Source: Colias croceus (taxonomy: Eukaryota; Arthropoda; Insecta; Lepidoptera; Pieridae). Taken from it: DNA of 64,000 bases. The notes under the pieces were generated by a model, which had not been told where the DNA came from, made no database searches, and was given only the letters and a program-made list of their open reading frames with translations. Location of the stretch: positions 7,514,501 through 7,578,500 of the forward strand of contig NC_059556.1 in assembly GCF_905220415.1 (NCBI RefSeq), read 5' to 3'. This document shows positions 1-11,000 of this stretch, one piece after another; the stretch's first letter is position 1; each line of letters opens with the position of its first letter. Position numbers and translations under genes: made by a program.

Positions 1-3000
1 GCAGAGTACACTCGCTGTGTTCCCCCAGTACCACCTCCTGTCAAAACAGAAAAGTTTCCTAAACCAAAAGAATCAAACTTGAACTTTCTTAAACCTGGTA
101 GTCATGAAGTTGTCACAAGGCCAATGCATGTGCATGAGCACTTGCCTCCAATGTACCCTGAAAAGGAAAGGGATACACCTGTTGTTGCAGGAACTGTGGA
201 GATCTGTCAGAATGGTATTGATAGTATTGATAATAATCCTTCATGTGCAAGCCCGGAAATATCAGTTACAGACAGTCCAGAAAAACCTAAAGATATATTT
301 AAAAGACCCAATGATCCAGTGTCATTGCCAAACAGTAAGAGGCCTAGATTACGGTTGGATGAGGAGGAAAGAACAAGAGAAATCAGCAGTGTCATGATGA
401 CTATGTCAGGTTTCTTGTCTCCAGCACGGGAAGGTAAATTACCTGAAGCTAGACCACCCACGCTTGTTTCAGAGAGACATCATGAGAAACATAAAGCTAA
501 TTCACATCATTCAAATGCAATGAAACCACCATTGGTAGATAAATCCGATAAGAAATCTAAGAAAAGTAAATTATTGAATGGTAAAATTATGAAAAGTAAA
601 AGAAAAGATAAAAGTCATAAAGGTGAAAGTAGTAAATCTAGGGATAGTAGTAAATTGGACAGGTTTCCACCTGGGCATCTTACACAGAAAAATAAAGATG
701 TACATCCCACACATCATAATCATGTGACAATGCCAGCGCCTAAGGTATTACCACCTCAAGCTAAACCAACAATTTTGCCGCCACCAACACCTTTGGTACC
801 GCCACTAGTTCCTGAACCATTGAGACCAGTAATTAAACAAGAACCTGTTGAAACCCTTCCAACTCCATCTGTTTCTCGAATTAATTTCATTCCCGGGGAA
901 GAAGCAATACCTGTTCCCAGGAAAATACCTATTTCTAAATCTCCACTTGTTTCTAATTCTTTACCTGTAAATAAACATGCAACAAATTCACATATATCAG
1001 ATGTAGAAATTAAAAAGGAGGTTATTGACGAAGAAGAGAAATTGGCTTCACAGCCTGATAGATCAAAAATTAATATATTTAAAAGAATATCGAACAAATC
1101 TAAGGAAGATAAGAGTTCTTCTGAGGTTGTATCAGAAAAATTACAGTCTGAAAGTGTGATCTCAAGGTTGCAGAATTCTGCACATGAAAATAGTAGATTG
1201 AAGTCTGATGAAAACATTGTGAACAACAATAATAGTAGTCCAGTAGATTTATCTAAAGAAATTGATATACGAGCCCATGAAGTTATTAGTATTGATGATG
1301 ATTCCATGGATAATTTACCAATGCCTCAGTCAAGACCATTGTTATATGATCCGAAACCATCTGGGCTCACAATTAACAAAGCACTTCAACAATCACTCCC
1401 CAAAGATGTACCTAGTGAGAGTCCAAAAGTAAAGAGAGAAAAGAAACATAAAGATAAAAAAGATAAGGCTGCGAAGCTGGAAGCAAAACTTAAGAAACAG
1501 CAACAACAATTAGCTTATGAAATGGTGCAAATGGCTGACAAGAAGAAAATGAAATTTCCTAATGAAAAATCTCCTAAAACTGGAAGACCAAAGAATGAAT
1601 CAAAACTTCCTCAGATGCCACCAGGTTTTCCATTCTTTCACTCAATGCCACCTGGTAGAGGTTTGATGCCAGGTCCAGGCTTAATTCCTAATTCAGGTCT
1701 TATGCCAGGAGGTGATTTCTTAGCTGGCTTAGCAAACAATCCAGCATTAAGGGGACTCCCTTCACCAAACATGTTAAACAATCCATTTGCTTTAGGAGCA
1801 GGGCCAGGTCTTATACCTGGTCCTAGTTTTATACCTGGTTTACCCAACCATCTAATGCCACTAGGCAACTTTTCACATTCATCAAGATCATCTGCAGTAA
1901 AACTTCCTTCAATGTTTAGACGCCCAAGTTTAGAGGTTATACCAGTAGATAATGATGACGATAGAATGATGCATAAATCGCCGGGAACAAGCCGTGAAAA
2001 AGATCGACATGACAAGCACAAATCTCCAACCATTCCAAATATTCTACAAAAACAAAAATCTAAATCAAGTAAAGAACACAAAGCAAATCTATACAAAATG
2101 CCACCTGTACAGCCAGACATAACAATAGAGTTAAATCCACCAAAGTCAGAACCAGTTCGACAAGAGGTGCCGAGAGAACCTCCCGCTCCACCACCGGTAC
2201 GATTACCTACCCCTGAACCACCTGCACCAGTCCATCATACTGAACCAACACCCAATGTCGAAGCTACACGTGTTAAAATGTCAACCCCTGAAGGTCCCAA
2301 AGATGATATTGATAGCTCAGAGAGGAAAAAAGATAAATCACATAAAAAGGAAAAGAGAGATAAGGATGGTATTAAGATCAAAAAGAAGAAAGACAAAAAA
2401 GATAAGAATAAAGATAAGTCTGAAAAGAAAAAAGAAAAAGATGAAAGGCAAGAAATCAAAGATAGAATTAAGAAAGAGAAGAAGGAGAAGAAAAAAGAAA
2501 AATTAGCTGATGGTTTAGTACCAAAACTAACATTAAAATTGGGATCATCTAATTCAAATTCACCTATGCCACCTAGTTCACCTGAAACATTTAAGTTAAA
2601 TATAAAACCAGTTAAAAGAGAAGAAGAATCGCCAGTTAAAGAAGAGCCGCTATCTAGGGAAAATAGTAGATCACCTGAGTTAGCGCAAATATCAGCGTTG
2701 GTAACTCGACCACCAAAACAGAAACATTCGAAGCATAATCATGTTGCAGAACCACAAGAAGCGCAAGCTTCATCGTCGCCGCCAGGCTCTCCACAACGAA
2801 AGAATCGTCCGCCGTCAAGTCATTCGAAGTACAGAAGGATATTAATAAAACCTTTATCGAAAAAAGGGCACGGGGACAGCTTAGATGATGAAGCAGCTTC
2901 TGTAATCGATGATGTTCCGACGGCGCCGGCTACGCCTGTTGCGGAAAAACCTAGTGGAACATTACCCACGCCATATTATGTTGACGAACACGGGAACAAA

Positions 3001-3240
3001 ATTTGGGTCTGTCCGGCATGTGGTCGACCCGACAACGGTTCCCCCATGATCGGTTGTGACGGTTGCGACGGGTGGTATCATTGGATATGTGTAGGTATTA
3101 CGGAAGAACCCGGAGCGACGGAAGATTGGTTCTGCAAGTCATGTCTCGCCAAACGAACTGCGATGGTTCTAGCTGGCGTCACCTCGGGCAAGAAACGGGG
3201 CCGAAAACCAAAAGGGGAAAAAGTCAGAGACTGTCATTGA
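1..3240 (+). CDS. Taf3: TAF3-like TFIID subunit, C-terminal part (5' end outside window)
   Basis: The frame is open from base 1 to the stop at 3238-3240, giving 1079 residues with no start visible, so the gene begins left of the window. The protein is long, charged and low in complexity: lysine-rich blocks (about nt 520-640, 1430-1500 and 2320-2510), a Pro/Gly/Met-rich stretch (about nt 1610-1870), and a C-terminal PHD finger at about nt 3001-3150. The PHD finger has the C4HC3 ligands visible as CPAC, CDGCDGWYHWIC and CKSC, and ends in a short basic tail. This arrangement (histone fold at the N-terminus, disordered middle, C-terminal PHD) is that of TAF3, called bip2 in Drosophila. TAF3 is a nuclear TFIID subunit whose PHD finger reads H3K4me3 at promoters. 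The histone fold is not in the window. TTG at 79 is internal, not a start. The assignment rests on the PHD sequence and overall architecture. Confidence 0.92.
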   Translation, partial: AEYTRCVPPVPPPVKTEKFPKPKESNLNFLKPGSHEVVTRPMHVHEHLPPMYPEKERDTPVVAGTVEICQNGIDSIDNNPSCASPEISVTDSPEKPKDIFKRPNDPVSLPNSKRPRLRLDEEERTREISSVMMTMSGFLSPAREGKLPEARPPTLVSERHHEKHKANSHHSNAMKPPLVDKSDKKSKKSKLLNGKIMKSKRKDKSHKGESSKSRDSSKLDRFPPGHLTQKNKDVHPTHHNHVTMPAPKVLPPQAKPTILPPPTPLVPPLVPEPLRPVIKQEPVETLPTPSVSRINFIPGEEAIPVPRKIPISKSPLVSNSLPVNKHATNSHISDVEIKKEVIDEEEKLASQPDRSKINIFKRISNKSKEDKSSSEVVSEKLQSESVISRLQNSAHENSRLKSDENIVNNNNSSPVDLSKEIDIRAHEVISIDDDSMDNLPMPQSRPLLYDPKPSGLTINKALQQSLPKDVPSESPKVKREKKHKDKKDKAAKLEAKLKKQQQQLAYEMVQMADKKKMKFPNEKSPKTGRPKNESKLPQMPPGFPFFHSMPPGRGLMPGPGLIPNSGLMPGGDFLAGLANNPALRGLPSPNMLNNPFALGAGPGLIPGPSFIPGLPNHLMPLGNFSHSSRSSAVKLPSMFRRPSLEVIPVDNDDDRMMHKSPGTSREKDRHDKHKSPTIPNILQKQKSKSSKEHKANLYKMPPVQPDITIELNPPKSEPVRQEVPREPPAPPPVRLPTPEPPAPVHHTEPTPNVEATRVKMSTPEGPKDDIDSSERKKDKSHKKEKRDKDGIKIKKKKDKKDKNKDKSEKKKEKDERQEIKDRIKKEKKEKKKEKLADGLVPKLTLKLGSSNSNSPMPPSSPETFKLNIKPVKREEESPVKEEPLSRENSRSPELAQISALVTRPPKQKHSKHNHVAEPQEAQASSSPPGSPQRKNRPPSSHSKYRRILIKPLSKKGHGDSLDDEAASVIDDVPTAPATPVAEKPSGTLPTPYYVDEHGNKIWVCPACGRPDNGSPMIGCDGCDGWYHWICVGITEEPGATEDWFCKSCLAKRTAMVLAGVTSGKKRGRKPKGEKVRDCH

Positions 3241-4257
3241 TACAGACTTTCGTTGTTACTGAGATTAGTTTTAATTTTCCGTTTTATAGACGCGAGTAAA
3301 TGGATTGCGATTGTTAATGGATTATTGTTGAATGATATCATGCAGATACGTTTTCATCATTTATAATGTTAATAATATCATAGGCTAGTTTAAGAATAGA
3401 TAATAATTGAATATTGACATAAAATGTTGAACATGAATATAGTGTAGGTACTTGTAATAATTACCATAATTTTAATTATTTTTGTTAATTTCTTTAATTC
3501 TCGTTCGCTCGGTTAGATCAAGTTTAATGAGAGTGCGGGCGTGTTGTACACATTACGCATGTAAACATAGATTTAATATAAGATTCTTTTTATATTGTAC
3601 AAAAGCTGAATTTACTTAAGAAATTGGTGATGTATAAAGTAATGTAGTGAATATTTAAATAAACAGAAAGAAGGCTGAATGTATTTTCAGCCTATATTTG
3701 AATATTTTCATATTATAATTTTAATATAACCCTGTTTTTTTTTGTTAATGTTGTTCCTTCGGATCTATGTACAGGGCTAGCACAATCTCGCATAGCCTCT
3801 CGCTCTCCGCGACATCTATTGATCACTAAAGATGGCGTGACGGTGCTTGTCCTAAATTCATTAAACGTGGAGGAGAGGTTAAATGTAAAATTTTTGATTT
3901 CAGCCAGTGGCCAATTAAATAATATATTGGTACTCAAAATTGTCGTACATTATTTTGACCTTTCACATACAAGAAAACTACCAAAGTATTTTACATACTG
4001 CAATTTATTTATTAAAACAAGCTCATACAATACGTAAAATGCAACTATCTATACAATCAAAGCCAATATTGAATAATTTTTTAAATTTTTTAACGGCGCA
4101 ACTATAGGTGAGTGAGTAAAAAACTGCTTTGGCCGATTTCAATGTACCAGATTCTTACATTGTGTCAACAAAAACAAAAAGCCTTATGTCTTATAGGTAA
4201 TTGTATTTATTACACATAAACTGACTAAAAACTCAACAATCAACTACATAAATAAAG
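3241..4257. other. 3' UTRs between two convergent genes
   Basis: This AT-rich stretch lies between the stop codons of Taf3 (+) and Afg3l2 (-). It holds the Taf3 3' UTR and, on the minus strand, an AATAAA (plus-strand TTTATT at 4206-4211) about 47 bp after the Afg3l2 stop. Short open frames here have no codon-like composition or recognisable motif. No repeat was seen. Confidence 0.6.
3658..3663 (+). terminator. Poly(A) signal of Taf3
   Basis: An AATAAA lies about 420 bp after the Taf3 stop, the first canonical signal in an AT-rich 3' UTR. It is a plausible cleavage signal, but an earlier or later site cannot be excluded. Confidence 0.5.
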
Positions 4258-6853
4258 TTAATTTTTACTGGCAGGAGGTATACTTTCTGGTGGGGGAATA
4301 GTTGGTTGCTTTTCCTTATTCCAATCCTTCAAGCCCTCTGGTAAAGTTGTATCTTCATCTAATGAACCAGTTCCCTCCACAAATTCTTCATAAGTACTCT
4401 TTTCAGGGAATGGTCTGGGACCCAGTAATTCAATCATATCATCCCTGCTCAGAATCTCTTGCTTCAGTAAGCGTTCTGCAACCTTCTCAATGTTTGTCTT
4501 ATGTTCAACTAACAAGTCTGTTGTGCGTTTATGTGCTGAGTTGATTAAATCTCTCACTTCAGAGTCGATTAATTCAGCTGTTTTTTCAGAGTATGGTTTG
4601 TCAATAACCATTTCTCCAGGTTGTGGCATTTCAAAGGAAACATTACCCACTTTAGCATTCATACCATAGTGAACAATTTGAGCGTATGCACTCTGAGTAA
4701 TTTTCTTCAAATCATCCTGTGCACCGGTTGTAATTCTACCAAAGAATATTTCCTCACTCACTCTTCCACCAAGAGTCATGCACATTCTGTCAAATAATTG
4801 TTCCTTACTGTATAGGTATTGTTCTTTTGGTAGATATTGTGCATATCCAAGACCCTTTCCACGAGGTATGATAGATACTTTGAGAAGGGGGTCTGCATGT
4901 TCTAGGAACCAGCCAGCTACAGCATGGCCAGCTTCATGATACGCTACGATCTTTCGCTCTTCTGGTTGTAGGACATTCGATTTTTTCTCCATACCAGCTA
5001 CTACTCTCTCTATGGCCTGTTCAAAGTTTTTCATGCTTATGTCAGTTGACAACTCCCTAGCTGCAATGAGTGCTGCTTCATTGCATACATTAGCAATATC
5101 TGCTCCAGTGAAACCTGAAATATTAATAGAAAACATTAAAGTACATAGTTTTGTATACCAAACTTTCAGTTGAATATATATTACAATTTACTGTTCAATT
5201 CTAAAAGTTTATAAGTATGAGAGAATATTGAATAAGTTTAATATACCTAATATTATCCATCTAATTAGTTGCTATGCTTGTTCTTCAAAATATGTTAGTA
5301 AATGTAGAAAGAAAATAAATATTTACAAACAAAATTTGAACCATGAAAACAAAAATAACCGATATTATAGATATTTAATTGAATATTCATAATTATGACA
5401 TACCTGGTGTTAAAGCAGCCATTTTTCTGGCTAGATTCTCTTTATTGAGTGTAGTTTTGAGTGGAGTTAAATGCACCTTGAAAATGGAAGCCCTGCCCTT
5501 AATATCTGGAGCTGGTACAAATATCTGACGGTCAAAACGACCAGGTCTCAACAGAGCTTTATCCAAAATATCAACTCTGTTGGTTGCAGCTAGCACAACA
5601 ACATTTGTTGTTGTGTTAAAACCATCCATCTCTACCAGCAATTGATTTAGAGTGTTCTCTTGCTCTGAATGTCCACCAAAGCTTCGTCCACCCCTCTTCC
5701 TACCGACGGCATCAATTTCATCAATGAACAAAATACATGGGGCATGCTTACGAGCCATTGAAAACATGTCTCTCACTCTAGATGGACCAACACCAACAAA
5801 CATCTCTAAGAATTCTGAACCAGATACAGTTAAAAAAGGAACATTGGCCTCTCCAGCTGTAGCTTTGGCAAGTAAAGTTTTACCAGTACCTGGTGGTCCA
5901 GTGAGCAAAGCTCCCTTGGGTATTTTAGCTCCCAAGTCAATGTATTGTTGGGGGTTCTTCAAGAAGTTTACAAACTCCATAATTTCGATCTTAGCTTCTT
6001 CACAACCAGCTACATCCTGGAACTTAACACCAATGTCTGATGGGTTGATCAATTTGGCTGTTGATTCCATCACACCACCAAAAAGTCCACCACCTTTGCG
6101 ACCGCCTCTTCCCATCATATCAGCAGACCTTCTCATCATATAAATTAAGAATCCAATTATTAACAATGTTGGTAATATTCCTGTCAGACTGGAAGCCTCC
6201 ACCTCAGTTCTATAAATAACTGGCAAGAAATTCTGAGGTTCAACATTCATTTCTATTTGCGCATTCTCTAGATTTCTCTCGAATGAGTCCACACTGCCAA
6301 TAGCAAACCAGATAACTTTTCCTTCAAATGTGCCCGGCTGTAATCTTACACGAACCCATTTTTTGTTTATAACCTCTAACTTCTCAACAATGCCTTTTTT
6401 TAGATACATATTAACGAAATCTCGCCAACTTATTTCTCTGTACTTAAGTTCGAAATATGCAATTGAGGCAATTAGGGCAACTACACCCATGGCACCAAAC
6501 ATCATCCATTTTTCTCGATCCTGTCCATCGTAACCTCCACGGCCAGATCCCCTTCCTCCAGGGGCACTGGAAAACATATTAATATTCCATTTTTCTGGAG
6601 ACGAGCTCGGTTTTGACGGTGGTGGTGAAGATTTCGACGGTGGAGGAGCGTCATCTTTTTCCGGTTTCTTTTCGTGTTTTTTACTAGTTCCTGGTTGGAA
6701 ATACTTTTCGAACCCCTTAGGGGGTTTCTTGCAGAATTCATACCATTGGTTTAACACAGAATCTAACGCCGGAACTCCTAATGATTGTAGTTTATTTCCT
6801 TTAAAATGGAGCTTCGATAGTTGCGATTGCGTTAATCTAAGACCTTTCCACAT
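4258..6853 (-). CDS. Afg3l2: AFG3L2-like mitochondrial m-AAA protease
   Basis: There are two coding exons on the minus strand, 6853-5404 and 5114-4258, joined by a 289-bp GT-AG phase-1 intron. The 768-residue protein is close to the length of animal AFG3L2. The N-terminus is basic and presequence-like, followed by a Pro/Lys-rich linker (about 55-90). Membrane segments lie at about 116-135 and 223-240. In the AAA domain, Walker A is GPPGTGKT (319-326), Walker B is ILFIDE (374-379), and a second region of homology follows. The M41 peptidase zinc site is HEAGH (543-547). The C-terminus contains the family stretch EFVEGTGSLDEDT. Members form hexamers in the mitochondrial inner membrane with the active site facing the matrix, degrade misfolded membrane proteins and process ribosomal protein MRPL32. 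All catalytic residues are present. The gene converges with Taf3 and diverges from Stk40. Confidence 0.96.
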
Positions 6854-8047
6854 ACTGTTTCGATTCGATTTTTATATACAATTTATTTATGTTTAAAATA
6901 AGTACTTTGCAATACTAAATAATAATTATGTCACATAAAATCGAGAAGATCTACTCAAGTCTCAGTAAAAACATGGTTAAAAATATCTGTCAATCTTATC
7001 TGTCCGTCACCGTCTCCATCTAATGAGTCTTGCACACAAATCACGAAATATTGTGTAACAAAATGTTAACACACAAAGTTAACTTGATGTAAGTAATTCG
7101 AATTAAACATGTAATTAAAAATAAATAATTGTTAATATAATATTATATTTGTTTATTAAATTCTGTGAACATTGTTGAAATTTATATTATCTTTGTACAT
7201 AAAGTTATTTATTATCTGTCTTTATGTTGCCAGTTGGTTGCCAGGCAATATGTACCAATTATTTAGGAAAATTGGCACAAAATTGCGTGAATTACACATT
7301 TACAGGAGTAATTCCACAATAAGTCACAAGCACAGGTCACAAGTATTTTTTAATGCAGTGAAGACAAGACATTATGGGATAATAATTTTTCAACGAGCTA
7401 ACCAATATTATTTTATCGAACAACACAATATGAGGATCTGCCTCAGTATCTGAATGTTTTTATTGCGTTATTAATATCATAGAAAAAATTTGTAAGAAAA
7501 AACGTGTGGCACTCAGGGACTGCCGCGGTAAAGCTATTGCATGCCTTCATTCTTCAAGGCACACCTCCGCCCGTCGGAGTGGGGAGCGTGAGGTTTTTTC
7601 GTTACGGAATTTCTAGATTCGGTACCCGCGCTCTGCAATAGCTTAAAAATTTATGTTTATTGTGCTTGTAATTTATGTTTTAAGCTATTGCATAGCTTCT
7701 ATCGTGGGCCTTGAGGGCGGACCCAATTCACAAATTCCGTAACGAAAAAACCTCACGCTCCCCACTCCGACGGGCACGGAGGTGTGGCTTGAAGGCATGC
7801 GATGGATCGGTTTACCCACAGGGTTTACCTATACAAATTACCAGGGAAAAATAAAATTGAATAATTATTTCCAGAACGGGTAACACTGCAATGAACATTT
7901 GACCAAGTAAATAAAAGCAGTGAAATTTTACAGCTGTATGATCTAACGAATTTTAGATTTACACTAAACTTAATTACTATAGTATTATAAGTCTGATGCT
8001 CAATTTTAAATAGTGAAATATAGTGACCGTTACAATCTTCTATAGTT
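6854..8047. other. Divergent intergenic region between Afg3l2 and Stk40
   Basis: This 1.2-kb spacer separates two head-to-head housekeeping genes and must hold both promoters and 5' UTRs. It is AT-rich apart from a GC-rich foldback repeat (7531-7805). No TATA box stands out. A 93-codon open frame at 7172-7453 lacks an ATG start and resembles no family. Confidence 0.6.
7531..7805. repeat. Foldback (hairpin) element, about 275 bp
   Basis: Two inverted arms of about 70 bp face each other, roughly 7539-7610 and 7731-7800. The first contains GTGGGGAGCGTGAGG-like sequence and the second its complement, CCTCACGCTCCCCAC. A spacer of about 120 bp repeats the motif AAGCTATTGCAT at 7531 and 7682. The element is GC-rich in an AT-rich spacer, as expected for an inserted foldback or MITE. 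The exact ends and target duplication are not clear. Confidence 0.75.
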
Positions 8048-11000
8048 ATGGATCAAGAAAAACCTGAAAGTACGAGTAGTCTTAGCCATGGAAAGAGATC
8101 ACGACCTTTGTTACTCCAACCCAGCCCGAAGATTGCAAGATTGTCAGCCTATGCAAATTCCACGTCAAGTTCTATGCTCAAAAATTCAAAGAAATTGTCG
8201 CCGAATTCACCTCGTAAACTTAAAGTGTTGTATAACAAAAGCGATGTCCCACCACCTGGCACTCCTGTCCCAGATAAACTTGTACGAAAAGCTGGTCCCT
8301 ATTTACTTGGTCCCAAGTTAGGGCCTAGCCCTGTTAAAAGTATAGTTCAGTGTTTAGCTCGTAAAGAGAAAACAGATGATTTCTATCAGATCAAAATACT
8401 AACATTAAAAAATGAGGGCCAGCCAGAAACACAAGATGATAGGCAAGGGAAAATGCTATTACATACTGAATATTCTTTGCTATCCTTGTTAGAAGATCAA
8501 GATGGTGTTGTACACCATCACGGGTTGTTTAAGGTAAGTGTTACATGTCAATATAATTAATGATTACTCGGAAATCATTATGACTTATATCCATATGTAA
8601 ATGTCGTAATTATTGCTTAATTGAGCTATCCATTATAGTAGATCATAACCAAAATTACGATAAGTACCTTATTTACATGTGTGTGTGTGTGTGTAATGTA
8701 TTGGAAATGCCTTAAGATAAGCTTGAAAGGAATTATGCGTCTGGACAAAAACAAACATAGAATGGTTTATCTGCTTGTGGAGACTTAATTTGTTTTCTGT
8801 TTATTATATTACTATATATTTATTAACTTTAATCTTATCTTTAAAAGTAACATGTCTTATGCAGGCATCTCTATACATTGATAGTTTATATAGTGCAAAC
8901 TTCGCATCAATGAAATGTCAATGTAATCACACAAATAATATGAACATTAACATCATAAAATGTTCATGAAATTTGTTGATGATAAGAATAAAATAATTCC
9001 TATGCTTTCAGGATCATGCTCTAGAAGAAGCCCCAAATCCCAACGGTCCAGGTTTTATATACACTGGCAGAGTTAGACAAAGACTATTTCTAGTGTTAGA
9101 CTGTGTTAGTGCACACCAATTTAGTGAAAAAGGTAGCGAGTTGATAAACTTGCAGCAATATGTAACTAAAGTAAAGAAAGTACCTGAAAAAGAGGCCATT
9201 TTGATATTCTATGATATAGTGAGGGTAGTTGCTAATTTACATAAGGTTTGTATTTACTATTATCTAGGTATTTATTATAATATATTATTTTACAATATTG
9301 TAAGGTTAAGTATACTGTATTCTGGTTTAAGTCGCTTATTTATACTTCAGAACTAACTATTATAAAGCTGAAGAGTTTGTTTGTTTGAAGGCGCTATTAT
9401 CAGTAACTACTGGTCCGAGTGGAAAAAAATTCCGTGTTAGATAGCCCAGTTATTGTGAAAGGCTATAATATAATATTATCACCCTATGACCAACATGAGC
9501 GGAGCAATGTGGATGAAACTGCGGAGCACAGCTAGTATAAACTATAAAGCGTTAAATACAGTTTTAAATTGCTCACATTTCTTTGTTCATAAAATTCTGG
9601 TAGATACATAGTTTTTAAAGCCCCGACTGTAATCAAAATTTGCTATGTTACCCAATTGTTGTTCTGTTGCAACAAATTTGAAATTATACAGAAGGTTATT
9701 ATTACAAGGGCAAGACGTCATTATTCGCCAATATTTGTACTTTCTTTAATATAAAGGACTGCCTGTGTATTTAAGAAAGTTAAGTTTTCCTTGTTCGTTC
9801 AAAATTAATATTTTCATTCAAAGTCTCTTTATTTTTCAGTAATGTTTTAAAGATGAAATGAGAATATTAGTTAATTTCATTTCGTTGTGTTTCGATTTGT
9901 TTCGTTATATTTCATTTCATTGCATTTAATTTCATTTAATTTCCTATCATTTCATTTTCAAAATTCAATATTAAGTAAATCTGACAAAATAAATATTTTT
10001 CCAGAGAAATATAGTACACAGGGATCTTAAATTAGGGAACATAGTGTTAAACCAAAGGACTGGAAGGGTTGTGTTAACTAATTTCTGCCTGGGGACACAT
10101 CTAGGCAGCGATAGAGATTTATTGAAGGATCAAAGAGGTAAATACTTTAAAAGATAATATTTTTTTTACTATTGAATCCTACTATCCTACTAATATTATA
10201 AATGCGAAAGTTTGTATGGATGTATGTATGTATGGATGTTTTTTACGCTTTAACGTAAAAACTACTGAACCGATTACAATGAAATTTAGCACACATATAG
10301 AGGGTAACTTGGATTAACACATAGGATAGTTTTTATCCCGGAAATCCCACGGGAACGGGAACTATGCGGGTTTTCCTTTACAAACGCGGGCGAAGCCGCG
10401 GGCGGAAATCTAGTAATTAATAATTTTACTTAATCAGTTTAGTTTTAGGTTAATTTTCCTTATTATTCTTCAAATGCAATTTTATTTTCTGTTTTGGAAA
10501 TAATTGACATGAACAGTTACATACTTCTTAAGATCACCTACAAATTTCGCAAACAAAATTATAAAACTCGCCTCATACTTTCATTGTATAGTAATTATTT
10601 ACTTCAAAATCTATAAATAGTGTTAAAGAACGGGATTTGAACCCGCATGGCAACATGGGGGTTCAAATTTTTTTATATAGATTTCTCATTTATAAAGCAT
10701 TTGAAAGCTATAAAACTAAACATCATGCTTAATACCTATTTAATTCTTACAGGTTCACCAGCCTATATATCACCAGACGTATTACTATGCAAGCCGTACC
10801 TTGGCAAGCCGTCAGACATGTGGGCGTTGGGGGTTGTCCTGTACACAATGCTGTATGGACAGTTCCCGTTCTGTGACACAAGCCTCGCGCAGCTGTTTAG
10901 TCGTATACAAGCCGCTAATTATAATATACCACCGTGAGTTTTTTTTACTAGTTGTAATTTCTGTTCAGATATTTTAAACTAGCTGCTCCGCGCGGTTTCA

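Noticed and set aside
79..81. TTG as start of the Taf3 protein
   Set aside because: The frame is open to base 1 and the codons before it read as normal coding sequence, so the true start lies outside the window.
7172..7453. 93-codon frame between Afg3l2 and Stk40
   Set aside because: It has no ATG at its start, AT-rich composition and no recognisable family; taken as chance.
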